Assembly (NCBI RefSeq): GCF_018687715.1
Contig: NC_056766.1
Span: 10,157,501-10,221,500 of the forward strand
Length of the DNA stretch: 64,000 nt
Reading direction: 5' to 3'
Source: Carya illinoinensis
Lineage: Eukaryota; Streptophyta; Magnoliopsida; Fagales; Juglandaceae
In this document: positions 46,192 through 57,738 of the stretch, piece after piece
How the letters are laid out: each line of letters starts with the position of its first letter
Numbering within the stretch: the first letter of the stretch is position 1
Notes under the pieces: generated by a model
Databases searched by the model: none
What the model saw: the letters and a program-made list of their open reading frames with translations, nothing else
Told to the model about the DNA's origin: nothing
Made by a program: the position numbers and the translations under genes

Positions 46192-46623
46192 ATGGCCCAT
46201 CAATCTTCTCGTGACCAATATATGAGGTATTATACCCCTCGTTCACCAGTTGTTTTTGCTTCTACCGTAGGAGCTATAATGTAATACAATAATGATCTGA
46301 CTAATAAGTCAGATAATGATGCTATCTACAAGCTTGTGAGTCTCCTCGATACCCAATACTCATCAATCATTGTCGTATTTTCTCAACGACTACAATCCAA
46401 AACTTGTGAGGTTGACAAACTCAACGAGAAAATTTATATCCTTCAACAACTTCTTCTGGAGTCCAACACGAAGATAAGAGCAATAAAGCAAGAGAATAGG
46501 AATTTAAAATCCTTGCTTAACTCCTTTTTTCGATTGCCTACTCCTTTAGACAAGGATGTCATGCAAATTTTTGAAAAGCAAGATCGTTTAAAGAATGAAG
46601 CGAAGAGCCTCAAATTTCTGTAA
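46192..46623 (+). pseudogene. coiled-coil ORF with one stop, antisense to copia, unknown
   Basis: Starts MAHQSSRDQYMRYYTPRSP, one in-frame TAA after GAIM, then SLLDTQYSSIIVVFSQRL, EVDKLNEKIYILQQLLLE and KQENRNLKSLLNSFF to a TAA. It is 143 codons long. A TATAAAAG box lies at about 46096, 95 bp upstream of the ATG, which suggests a small gene captured by, or inserted in, the copia element. No recognised domain besides the coiled coil. Confidence 0.45.
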
Positions 46624-46859
46624 TTTTGTTTCGAGATAATAACATAATACTTCACAAATATTCATATTGTGTTTCTATCTTCTGGTAGATGTTCTGTGTG
46701 CTCCATTTTATTTCTCCTTTAATAATGCACATTTGTTACAAAACCGTAATATGAATCTGAAATACTAATTGTACTTAAGAGATGGTATTTCAGAACTAAT
46801 AATTTCATCCATCTCCCCCTTGAAGCCAAAAGGGTTTATGATTTATATTTCAAATATGT

Positions 46860-47070
46860 GCAGTTTTCATGAGCTCTTCTGAAGCCTCAATGATATTTAA
46901 ATCATCTATATAAACTGCAATAAAAGTTAATATAAATACTAAAAATATATCAAAAATAGTTTGTTCCACATGCGTTTAGATTGTTTTAGATCATATAAGG
47001 ATTTTTGAAACTTGATAGAATAAGTACTTCAGGACTATATGCATTTCATATCTAGTGATCCATATAAATA
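46860..47070 (-). pseudogene. copia RT core fragment (YIDD box)
   Basis: Minus-strand translation gives AVYIDDLNIIEASEEL, the copia RT active-site box (usually YVDD), and upstream of it KNPYMI and NNLNACG, a worn version of the QKSLYGLKQSxRxW stretch. Places RT to the right of the antisense ORFs and RNase H to their left. Confidence 0.65.
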
Positions 47071-47184
47071 TATAGTTAATCATGCATACCTAAACTCTAG
47101 GTAACTATCAAGCTAATAAAAACCTTAATAAAATTGCATCAATTTCAAAAGCATATCAATATTATTTCTGCGAGAAATCGACTC

Positions 47185-47379
47185 GTGATTATGACGGCTA
47201 CAGGTGGTCAATTATGACAACTACGGGTGGTCATAATTGGAGGCTAAGGACGGTCAATTATGACGACTACAGGCGGTCAATTATGACGGCTACAGGTGGT
47301 CAATTATGACGGCGAAGGACAGTCAATAATGACGGCTATTATGACGGCTAAAGGTAGTAATATAAATCGGTTTATAACA
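47185..47379 (-). repeat. copia 5' LTR remnant (right), with 23-bp repeats
   Basis: Several copies of ggtcaattatgacggctaca in a row, then ataaatcggtttataaca, equal to the end of the left LTR. The half of the LTR matching 44140-44290 is missing, and no primer binding site was found. Confidence 0.65.
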
Positions 47380-47384
47380 CTTGG

Positions 47385-48124
47385 CCTCTTTTAACAAGAT
47401 TATCTTTTACTTTATATTTTGGTTTCACTGAGGCCAAGAAAGTAGAAAAATACTATATATATAATCTTCTTTTCATTGTATTTTTTTTCATAGTTGATAT
47501 TTTTATTTAGAATAATTTTATTTCAAGATATTTGCACCACATACCATACATATGATATACTTTGATTTAGAATATAAATTTTAAAATTTGAATCTTACAA
47601 ATCAAATTGTATATATCGTATAGACAGTATGTAGTGTAAAAATATTTAAATAGCATTACTCTTTTATTTAATCAAGATGATCGGCTTGTTGTGAAAAATG
47701 AAAATGCTCTCATTAGAAACATCCAATAATGGATCTCAATAATCTCTCATGCTCTCATTGACCAAAAAAAAACACACACACGCGCGTGCGCGCGTAGAGA
47801 AGGTGGAGTTGTGTCGTAGTTGTATATGTAGCTTCTACTGTGGTAAATATAATTAGAAAAATTATACTCATCATAGAACATAATTTTTTTAATTTTCTTA
47901 AAAACTCTACTCATCACACAACATAATTTTTTAATTTTTTTAATTTTCTTCCATTGCCAAATATATGGTATATTGATGATGAGTAGAAGAACTTAATTAG
48001 TTTAAGAGGAATAAAACAAGAAAATAATAATAAAAATAATAAAATAAGTGTGGTGTTAGATGTGTAATATGTGATGTGTGGTATGATAACTAACAAACCT
48101 CATATAATTATAAGAAAATTCTAT
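47385..48124 (+). repeat. duplicated segment, copy B (right part)
   Basis: Resumes cctcttttaacaagattatc (matches about 42940) and repeats copy A to ctatataata. Contains the second copy of the MITE-like segment (about 47845-48115). Confidence 0.8.
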
Positions 48125-49315
48125 ATAATATACTAGTTACGTATCATCTCATTTTCATTTCATTATATAAGATGTGATATATTTATTATTATTGGATGGT
48201 TCTTTATCATTCAATAATGATAAATATGTTACATATTATATAATAAGATCATAAAAGTTATATGAGGGCATGGTATATAGCATTAATCATAATTAAGGAC
48301 GTGTAAATTGTGACCTAAAGGGTTAACGAGCTGTGTATCCAACTAATTATTGAATTTATGGGGTAGGGCCGTAGCCGTTGGGGGCCAGAGTTGGAAACTT
48401 GTAGAATTAACGTACGTGGGTGACTTTCAATACTCGAAATCTCACTAGTGCAGTTTAAATAGTGAAATAAGATAAGATGATTTTAGATAAAAATTAAATA
48501 AAATATTATTTTTTTAATATTATTATTATTTTGAGATTTAAAAAAAATTAAATTATTTATTATATTTTGTATGAAAATTTAAAAAATTATAATAATAATA
48601 ATATGAGATGAAATAAAATACTTTTACTATTTAAACGGGCCGATAATAAGCTAGGGAGCAGGTCACCCTTTTTTTCTCAAAAAGATAAAATAAAAATAAA
48701 ATATTTTATTTTCTGGTTTTGATGATAGAAGAACGTAAGAATAAATAGTGTAAAATGGAGTGCCGCTTTGGGACTAACCCATCCAATTCCAAACCCAGCA
48801 TCATTCTCAACACTTCGAATCTTCTTCTTTTTTTTTTCTTTCTCTTTGTTCTATTTTTTGGTTCAATCTTTGGAGAAAGTTTTTGGGGAGAAAGAATAAT
48901 ATGCTCTAAGCTACATAGATACTGGGTTCTTGTGCATTTGGGTTAGTTTGGAAACCTCGTTGTAGTGGTGGGCTCTCCTTCATTTTCGTTTTTGTTAAAC
49001 CACTATCGTATTCTTCATCTTCAAGAAGAGCAACCAGCACAAATTCTTCATTCTAGCCCAAATTTCCAGCTCACTGGACTCGTTGTCTGCGGCCAATTCA
49101 TCTGCCATAAGCGCTACCAGGATTATCACCAGCATTCTCACTGAAGGGGGTGAGGGAGATGGGGCTGGGGTCTTTGTTGAGAGAGAAATCTTCGAAGGTT
49201 TCTAGAGTGAGAAATTGAAGGGGTTGGGGTTTTCATTGGAGGCAAAATTTGTGAGCTAATTTCTGGGGTGAGCTAATTTATAGGGTGAGACTGAAGAGGC
49301 TGGAGTTAGCAGCTT
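48125..49315. other. intergenic, with a MITE-like repeat and a CT-rich region
   Basis: A MITE-like repeat at about 48455-48645 has near-inverted ends (gtttaaatagtgaaat against the reverse of actatttaaac) and is related to 30345-30545. The rest (48750-49315) holds CT-rich and G-rich patches and a 63-codon ORF without known domains. Could be a leader exon of something, but I cannot support a gene. Confidence 0.45.
48455..48645. mobile_element. MITE-like repeat
   Basis: AT-rich, non-coding, starts near cagtttaaatagtgaaataa and ends near acttttactatttaaacggg. The ends form an imperfect inverted repeat. It has the same internal order as the intron 2 copy. Confidence 0.6.
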
Positions 49316-49320
49316 GAGGG

Positions 49321-49741
49321 TGTTGACTTTTTGCTCCTTTACTTAAGTCTCACATGGGTGAGAAGTGAAGGAGGAGCACATTTGCAAACCTATTTAAGGA
49401 GACTTGGGTTTCTTGATTTAAGTATACCAGTTGATAACTTATCTAGTAACTTTTAACTTTAGTTAAATTCCTCTGTTGGCCTTTTTGTAAAAGGGAAAGA
49501 GGTGTAAAGTTAAAGTTTTGCTAGTGGGAAAGCTTTGTGGGTGTGTTTGGGGTGAGGAGAAAAAATTGTGTGATTGTAACAATTTTCACATAGTGGATTT
49601 TTTTCTCTGGGTCTGGTGGTTTTTCTCCTGTTTAGGAGTTTCCACGTAAAATCTTGTGTTGTTATTATTTCTCTATTTTTTTGTTATTCCTGCAAATGGT
49701 AGATCCTAGGGGGTGAATTTGAAAGGTCCAAATTCCCAACA
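49321..49741 (+). repeat. copia-type 5' LTR
   Basis: 421 bp, TGTTGACT...CCCAACA. The two LTRs of this element are similar but have many differences, so the insertion is clearly older than the one at 34.3 kb. Confidence 0.88.
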
Positions 49742-49930
49742 ATTGGTATCAGAGCCATTAGGTTCTTTTTGTGGGGTGGAGTTTTGGTATGGTAGTGTGG
49801 ATACGTACAATCTAAGGAGGTTCTGTTTAGAAGATTGAAAATTTTAAGCGTATCCATTGTGACCCTCCAATCTTTCCTGGGAACTTACTTAGTGAGGTAT
49901 TATTCATTCTAAGGTAAATTCATCTAAGTA

Positions 49931-50100
49931 ATGTCAGGAAGTAGGTCAAATCCATTCAGATTTAAGGTGGAGAAATTTGATGGGATAATCAATTTTGGCT
50001 TGTGGCAAATACAAGTCAAGGATGTCTTGATTCAATCAGGATTGCACAAGGCATTGAAGGGCAGACCAACCTCTGAAGTCAGTAGTAATATTAGCGACTG
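49931..50100 (+). pseudogene. copia gag N-terminal fragment
   Basis: Frame from ATG 49931 reads MSGSRSNPFRFKVEKFDG, then FGLWQIQVKDVLIQSGLHKAL. This is the usual start of copia gag (K/R-F-x-G-x-N-F-x-x-W-x-x-x-x-x-x-x-L). After ISDW comes an in-frame stop (50102-50104) and no further gag. The remaining internal DNA to 50488 has no ORF. Confidence 0.75.
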
Positions 50101-50488
50101 GTGAAACGGCTAGTACAAGGAGCGGGTTTGGCAAGTAGCTCCAAGTCAGTAAATAGAAATACTAGTATTGATGCTAATGTTGTATCTCTCTCCATGGAAA
50201 AAGAGACATGTATATCCTCATGGCGTGCCGCTAATTTCTAAAGTTGCCATGATAGAGGATGTATTAATGTTAGCGGGTCCACAAGTTTGCACACAGGCAT
50301 TGGTTTGGCATTGATGCACGGTGTGTGGTGGAAATTCATGTCGATGGCTGATGAACTTTTAATAAAGCTAAACGTGGAGGTTACACCATAATTTTCAGCA
50401 AGGCTGTTTTCGACATGGGCTGAAATGAAATGCTTGGAATTGGTTTATTCTGAGTGGGTATGCTTTTATGGTGAAGCATGATAGCGGA

Positions 50489-52374
50489 TGTGACGCCCCC
50501 AAATCCCACGTACGGACACGTGAAAATCAAGACGTCGGGATGATGATAACACAGGTCACCACCCTATCGACAAGTGCCAAGTGTGTGTACATGCATCAAG
50601 TGTGCAAACAAAAACACGCAGCAGATAACAAAAGTCTTATAACTAAGTACCAGAATTTTTCTTTGTTTAATACAAACCTGATTAAAACATACATAATAAA
50701 ATATTACAAGTCTCAAATATCGTTTCAAAACCAAACTAGAAGGCAAAAAAACTCCAAATCAATACTCCGGCGGAGCCGCCTCCTCGGGCTCAGCCTCCTC
50801 CTCTTCCTTGACCTCTGCATCAAAATCTACGGTACCAAAATGGTGCCGCAGGTAAGTAAAAATCCAAACGCCACAAGATAAAAACATATTAAACTCAACA
50901 ATATGCATGAAAGAATGCTAAATGCACATATCCCATAAATCCACATTTTTCCACGCACGCCAAAATCCCATTTTGGCCCAAAACATATCCTTTAAACAAA
51001 ACCTCGCCATTATCCCCGATAATGGCCCAAAAACAAAACCATCAGAGCACTGTAGGTGGGACTCTACCACCATCCCTGCTCACCACTGTCCCTACGCATG
51101 CACCGTAGGCGGGAATCACAGGCGGGATTCTACCACCGTCCCTGCTTACCACCATCCCTACACCGCGTGCACCATAGGCGGGAACCACAAGCGGGATTCT
51201 ACCACCGTCCCTGCTTACCACCATCCCTACACGTGCCTCTGACTCAAACTAGTCACTCCAATCGTTCACATAAACCAAAAACATTTCTCGCTTGAAAGCC
51301 CAGTTTTCAAGTTCCAACACATGTACATACATGCAATGCACACCTCATGCAATGTACTTACAGCTCTATAAGATATTTTTTGAAGGATCACGACGTTGCA
51401 AACAGCGGAGAAAAAGCAACGTAACAGTGTAAAATACACTGTGGCCGTGGGTTGTAAAATACCCACTTTCGAACAGGAACAAACCAAGACTTGAAATTGA
51501 TAGGGAATGGCCTAGAGATGTTTATGAAGCTAATAGATGTGAGTTTTGGCGGTGGGTGGTGGTGGAAACGGCGGTGGAAGCGGAAAAAGGACAAATCGGA
51601 GTTGAGCTCGTGGGAGCTGCTCCGGCAACGGATCGGGACCGGAAATGGGTGGGTTAGGACAACAAAAGGTAGGTGATGAAGTGGTGAAAAGATGGTGGTT
51701 AGAGGTGGAGCGACGGCAGCGGAAATGCACAAAAACCTTGCGGCTTAGATGGGCTCTCGGCGGCAAACAGCGGCTCGAATGGAGGTGAGATTTGGTGGGG
51801 TGGTTCACCGGCCGGAGGGGGAAGTTTCTGGGTGGGTGGTGCTGGCCATGTCGCCGGCGAGTGGCGGTTTTGGGCTGAAGAAGCAACCGGTGACAGAGAG
51901 AGGGAGAGAAGGTGCAGTGCGCGGGAGAAGAACGGGGAAGAAAGAAAGAAAAAAATAAGAAGGAAAAGAAAAAGAAAAGGAAAAGAGAAAAAGAAAAAGA
52001 GAAAAGAAAAAGAAAAGATGAGGGAAGAGAAATGAGGTCCAATCCTCACTTTTGGAGTCCAAAAACTGATCCGACGAAAACAAATTTTAAAAACTATAAA
52101 ACGACTAAATTAATTTAAACACCACATCACGTTAAAATATAATAAATAACTAATAAAAACTAAGAACTAATTTTAAATCCAAAAACAAACTAAATTAAAT
52201 TACACAGCAATTTAAATTCAAAACGATAATTAATATAAAGAAAGGTCCACAAAACAAATATCACAACTAAATAAATCCAATTAAAATACAATAAGTTAAA
52301 ATAAAAAGAACTAATATATTAATTAAATTAAAATACTCATTCAGTGAAAATACACGTAAAAACGGGATGTCACA
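50489..52374 (-). repeat. gypsy 3' LTR (left)
   Basis: 1886 bp, on the minus strand TGTGACATCCCGT...GCGTCACA. Compared with the right LTR it lacks about 150 bp (present there at about 58592-58755). Contains a roughly 57-bp tandem array (about 51050-51240, words like gggattctaccaccgtccct) and two hairpin units (about 50955-51025). A purine-rich stretch (about 51890-52020) creates the Lys/Glu and Phe/Ser low-complexity ORFs. Confidence 0.88.
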
Positions 52375-53870
52375 TCCTCCACCCTTAAAAAGAAATTTCG
52401 TCCTCGAAATTTGTGAGGTCAAACATCAACGCCAAAATAAGATACAAGATACAATTCCGAACATATTTGAGAGATACAAAACATCGATAACTCCCAACAA
52501 ATTCCAATGGTTATTATCTTCACACCATAAATTGCTAATATCAACGATGTCTCTGTTTTTACCTTATGAACTTTCATCCTATTCCAACTTTGGTAACCTA
52601 ATAGCCACTTCCAAAGTTAACCATCAAAAAACAAAATTTGCACGACCAAATGATTAATCTCCCATTAAAACTTCGAATCACTACTAATTCCTCAAAATCA
52701 ACACAAAATTTGAATATCTAAGTATCTCCAAAAATCATGCTTTCGCGCGCACTCTGATAACTCACCAAAATATATAATGACTATGTCCTCATAAATTAAC
52801 AACATCAAGTACAAGCTCGATTAACACCTACGAACAAGAAAACTTTTACCATATTTTGATAGAAAATAATAATATACTTCCAAAAATCACGAATTATCAC
52901 TCATTCCTCAATTGGTTCTAGCTGCCTTAATCAAAATCAACATTCTGTGACTACATCCATGATCATAGACAGGAAGTTAGTATCAAATCAACATCAGCAT
53001 CCCAAATTGAAAACAAGTTATTTCATCCCAAAAGATACTCATCTCATCTAAGATAAGGAACATCCCTTTAAAGGCTCATACCCAACCTGGCCCACCACGA
53101 GGAGCACCTAAAAAAAAAAACTTCTACCCGACAACCTAATCTCGAAAACTCATCACTTAAATTCTAAGCACCATCTAATTTCCTCAAACTTGGTATGGAT
53201 CAATCCTAAAACCTGTCACTATAACCTCGAGCTATAACAATTTTTTTTTTTTTAAAAAAGATCGATATTTTCAATCCTTAGACAAACACACGAACAAGAT
53301 CAACATCGTCAATCCTAAAAATACACAAACTAGGTCATTACCTTTAATTCTCAAATAAATATTCTCCTTGAAAATTCCTATATCCATCATCCCACTATGT
53401 TCAACCCCATTTTAATGTTATAGCCTAATCAATCTCCAAAATAAATCATACTAGCACACCAATCCTACGAAACTAAAAACTTCAATCTCATTAAAAAATC
53501 AGTCCTTCAAATCTGCGACCCTATAACCTTAAATTATGCAAAACTCCTTCCCCCAAAATCCGTTAGGTCAATGAACTTATATCTAATAATAAAACAATTG
53601 ACTCCCGAAACTTTCAAAATCTAAAATCTTAAATAATAACCAATCATTTCCTAAAATTTGCAAAACCTTAAAACTTTGCTGAAACTTCATAAAATCAACC
53701 CTTGAAATTTGTTGAACTTACAACCTATTACGTTATAGACCATTTCATCAACTCCACGGAACCAAAGAACTCAATTATCCTACTTCCCTAAGAGATCTCC
53801 CAGATCATGCCATTCCCTTCAAGTCTCGATAATATAAAAACAAACCACTCAAGACATTCATCACAAAAGA
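52375..53870 (-). other. gypsy 3' internal region without ORFs
   Basis: About 1.5 kb with stops in all frames. It is similar to 19.8-21.28 kb on the plus strand. It directly follows gag, in the place where protease, RT and integrase would be. Either pol decayed beyond recognition in both copies, or the family carries a long non-coding 3' region. Confidence 0.55.
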
Positions 53871-54357
53871 TTAGGTTAGACCCTTACATGCCATGGCTCC
53901 CGCATCCTGAGTCTCTGGAACCTCGCCTCCAACGGTACTAGAAGTCACTGCGTACATCCGAGCCCGAACTAATTGCCTCTGATTAGTTCTACCATCGCGA
54001 CGAGCTCCATGGCTTCCTTGAACTCGACTAGGGCACTCACGAGCAAAGTGTCCCGTCTGACCGCATTCAAAACATTGGTTACTACCCAGACGACACTTGC
54101 CTCCGTGAGCTCTATTACATTTGCCACAAACTGGAACTTGGCCTCCCATACGCACACCGGGGGATGCCAACGATCGGATTCCTGTCCTCTGCATAAACTT
54201 TTGTGGTGATCCAGAACTGCTTCCTTCACCATCAATGTTCAGCCTCTTCTGACCTAGAGGGGAGCCCACACTCAAACTAATCTCACGCTCTGCTAGAGTG
54301 GTCAAATCAACTAATTCCTAAAAAGTTGTAATCCGGTGGCAAACTACAATTCTGCGT
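53871..54357 (-). pseudogene. gypsy gag, C-terminal part with CCHC knuckle
   Basis: Reads ELVDLTTLAEREISL, a Ser/Gly-rich stretch, CGKCNRAHGGKCRLGSNQ, then the knuckle CFECGQTGHFAREC and the arginine-rich RVQGSHGARRDGRTN. This is the nucleocapsid part. It ends GEVPETQDAGAMACKGLT, just where protease would begin. A stop interrupts the frame before ELVDL (ATTF*), and the upstream half of gag lies beyond the 54363-56847 insertion. Confidence 0.85.
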
Positions 54358-54362
54358 ATATC

Positions 54363-56847
54363 TGACTCACTCAAAAATGAGTAGCACTAATGCTATCCCA
54401 AGTGCAGGAGGATGTCGTGTAATAATTAGGAATAAATTTCTAGATCGTCTCCTCAGGGAAAGTTGCTTAAAATTAAACTCGTTGAAAAAATGTGAAAAAC
54501 TTCACAAAGAGAAAATAAAATGATGGTATATGCAATGGATGGAAAAGGGTACTAGTCATGGACTAGATTCATGTCTTTTGATTTTGATTTTCGGATTGGA
54601 ATATAAAGGACTAATAAATTAAACTCAGAAATTAATAAAACCAAATTAAGAATTAAACTAAATTAGAAAGTAATTGACAAAACATGAATTGAAAATTGAA
54701 AATGCCCAAAACCAAGATTCTAGAATTCATCTTTGTAATTAAATCACAAATTCTCAAAATAACACATAACAATTGTAATCACTATTAAATGAAAACTTAA
54801 AGATGTGCGAAAAATAAATAACACGAAATAAGTAAACAGAAAATAAATTACCCTAACTTCTAAGCTAAACAAATCTCAAAAGTATTCCATAAATTTTAAA
54901 CTGAAGTTAAATAAAATAGAGAATGAAAAGTCTAAACGAAAACTTCCTTTCACTATTCAATTGAAATTCAAAACAACAAGGAAACAACTTCTCACATATG
55001 ACTCTTGAAAATTAATCTCTAAACCTTTAATAAAAACTTTAGAACAATTCCTCTACTCCCCACGTATGATGTTTCAGAAAAATCAAAAACAAAAACAAAA
55101 ACTTAAAACCAAACCTTTCTTGCAATAAATTAAGGTAACACAATTAATTAAAACTTCTAAAACAATTTATTTTATTGCATGAAACAAAATAGCACACTTA
55201 ATTAAAACTTCTAAAACAATTTCTTTTATTGTATGAAACAAACTAGTAATGAAACAAACTAGCACACTTAATGGAAATTAAGGTATTACACTTAATGAAA
55301 TATAATTCTAGAACAAATCTTAATACACTAAAAAAAATGCTAAAACAACAAAGCTTTGAAACTAAAAGGAGAAACAAAATTTCTTAAAACAAAAAGGAGC
55401 TAATTCTTTCAAGTACATAGCAGAAAATTGTGTGTGTTGAGTTGTGTTTGTCTAAGTTTGAATTGTCCTAGTTGTTCTCTTTTTTGTAAGCTTCGGACTG
55501 CACCCATTTTATAGCCGAACATCTTGGCTAGTTCATCTCTCATTCAATTGGTTTCACACTTCAATCTTGCATTCACACTTTAATTCAGCCACCTTTTGCA
55601 TTCACACCTTAATTTCGGCCACTTCTTGTTGCATTCACACTCAATTTGTTTCACAATTCAGCCGCCTCTTGCATTTCTCTTAATTGTCGTGTCTTGCATT
55701 GCATTCCTCCTCTCTTATTTTATTCAATTGGTTTCTTAATTCAAACCAAACAACCAAGTCTTCATGCCTAACTTCTTGCCTAACTTGTTGACTAACTTCA
55801 TGCAAATTCATACACGGTTTCTTCATTGCCTCTCCAGCCGACTTCTTCAATTTGTTTTCTTCAATTTTAGCACACAACATACTTTAATTCCAGCACATCA
55901 TGCATTTTAATTTCAGCACATGTTTCTCTATATTTTCTTCTTTATACATGTCAAGCTTCAATGAATTTCCACCGATTTCTCCTCTCTTTGTTAAACACGG
56001 TTCTTCTTTCTTTTTCACATCCAGCAATATATATATATATATAAATAGCTGCCCCAAGTTGCAAACTCATTCCTCTAATTCACGGCTCTTCATTAATAAT
56101 CACCACCAACTCCACAAGTCAAGTAATGCGTGGCACCTCCCTTTTTAGACTTTAACTTTGCATGGACAGCAGCAACCTTTGATTGCACCAACTTCTTCAC
56201 ATGTTCCTCACCTTAATTTAGCTGCACCAACCGATGTAAGTTAAGCCAAACAAGCAGCCTTTCAATTAATGTATAATTTAGGTGGGTTGGAAATGAGTTG
56301 GTGGATTTGTGGGGTGATTGGTGTAGCCGTGTATGAGGTTAGATTGAGTTGGGATTGTTTGAATGGTGGGAAAGCTCAAGACAAAGTATGAACAAGGCAT
56401 GAACATAATGAACCATGGTATGCATGAAAAATGGAGATGGAGATTAAAAAAAAGAAAACACTCAACAACAAAATAACACAAATGAAAAATTAGCTTGAGC
56501 AACTTCCATTCAAAGATGGCAAGAAGTGCTTCTATCTTTTGAGGTTCATGAATTGAACCCAAAAGATGGAAAGATAGCTCAAGAAACTTTATGAACATGA
56601 AGAACAAGAAAAACAATGGTACAAATGCAAATGATAATGGAAAGCAAGAAAAATTATGGACTAGAATGCACAGTAATCAATAGTTGGTAGAATTCAAGCA
56701 GAAATTCATGCTTTTAATCAATTAAAATCACAACTTTGATTTATTCATTTTAACCATTTTTCCATTTAAAACCAATAATAATGTTGTGATGAATTTAAAA
56801 TACATTGGTTTTAAATAGGTAAAATGTGCAATATTTCAGCTCAATCA
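54363..56847. mobile_element. TG...CA insertion inside gypsy gag
   Basis: The gag frame is interrupted between LRPDI and RRIVV codons. The insertion begins TGACTCACTC and ends GCTCAATCA, with the 5-bp repeat atatc at 54358-54362 and 56848-56852 as TSD. It is 2485 bp, AT-rich and without ORFs. It has short repeats at about 55140-55290. TG/CA ends and a 5-bp TSD suggest an LTR-type element. I could not see a second LTR copy inside, so it may be one diverged LTR or a deleted element. Confidence 0.6.
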
Positions 56848-57443
56848 ATATCTGGTCGCAAACCTTCCTGGAAACGATCGGCTTGCATCTCCTCCATGGC
56901 GATTAGATGAGTAGCAAATCGCCCAAGTTCTATAAATCTCCAGGCATATTGTTCCACGGTCATGCTTCCTTGGAACAAGTTATTAAATTCTCTTGCCTTT
57001 TGCCGCCTCACAGAAGCGGGAAAGAAACGATCATTAAATTCCTTTTTGAAGTGCTGCCAGGACACAGCGGCAAAGGACCCCAATTCCATCACTAACATTA
57101 CTCTTTTTGTATTCCACCATTCAGAAGCAGTGCCTTGCAACAAATAACTGGCATAAAGTACTTATTGCGCCTCAGTGCAACCACATACTTCAAACGTTCT
57201 TTCTAAATCTCTAACCCACTTTCCAGCCCGAAGTGGATCCTCTTCTCCCGTGAAGGGTGGAGTTCTATGCGCTAGAAAGCGCTCATAGGTGCATCCAGCT
57301 TGCACCACTCCACTAGGCCCTCTTTGTTGTGGCCTAAAATTTTGCTGCATGAACTCAATCATTTGCCTTAGCGCTTGGGCTATGGCATCGTCTCTCGGCG
57401 TATCGTCCCAAGGCTCTTGAGTAGACTTTCTTGGCCTTACCAT
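56848..57443 (-). pseudogene. gypsy gag, N-terminal and capsid part
   Basis: Starts MVRPRKSTQEPWDD at 57443, then ALRQMIEFMQQNF and the Retrotrans_gag region: FLAHRTPPFTGEEDPLRAGKW, LLQGTASEWWNTKR, WQHFKKEFNDRFFP, REFNNLFQGSMTVEQYAWRF and ADRFQEGLRPDI. One in-frame TAA follows GCTEAQ at about 57162. These are typical plant Ty3/gypsy capsid motifs. Confidence 0.88.
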
Positions 57444-57724
57444 CTTCCTACCACAACACAACCTTTGACCCCCTTTAAGAAACAAATAAAACCAACAACA
57501 TAAAACCAAAACCAAAACCAAAACCACATAACAAGAAAATAAAATATACTAGCATGCAATAACATAACTAAATAAATAAATACAAGCAAACTAGCTCAAA
57601 TAAATTCAAATCAAATAAAAAAAATCAAATAGCAAACTTTAATTAACATAAATTTCAAATCACAACTTTAAAAACTTTCTGGTACTACACCTACGGGACA
57701 TGTGGTTTTACCCAAAGCCAAACC

Positions 57725-57736
57725 GCTCTGATACCA
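57725..57736 (-). other. gypsy primer binding site (initiator Met-tRNA)
   Basis: gctctgatacca on the plus strand is TGGTATCAGAGC on the element strand, two bases inside the 5' LTR end at 57739. Confidence 0.88.
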
Positions 57737-57738
57737 CC

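Larger units (their letters stand above)
44140..47379 (-). mobile_element. Ty1/copia element, scrambled, nested in copy B
   Basis: Flanked by the 5-bp TSD cttgg (44135-44139 and 47380-47384). Ends are TGTTATGAAAC on the left and GGTTTATAACA on the right. The copia pol pieces are on the minus strand, so the right end is the 5' side. The left LTR is 44140-44434 and is followed by a polypurine-tract-like accaaaggggag (read on the minus strand). The right LTR keeps only the part from about 47185 to 47379. Between the RT and RNase H pieces lies a plus-strand coding-like segment that interrupts pol. Confidence 0.8.

Noticed and set aside
51749..52118. Lys/Glu-rich and Phe/Ser-rich ORFs (also 59147-59526 and 21519-22004)
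   Set aside because: They lie in purine- or pyrimidine-rich LTR leader sequence; low complexity, present in frames of both strands.
54363..56847. Helitron identity for the insertion
   Set aside because: It has a 5-bp duplication and TG/CA ends rather than TC...CTRR ends between A and T without duplication.
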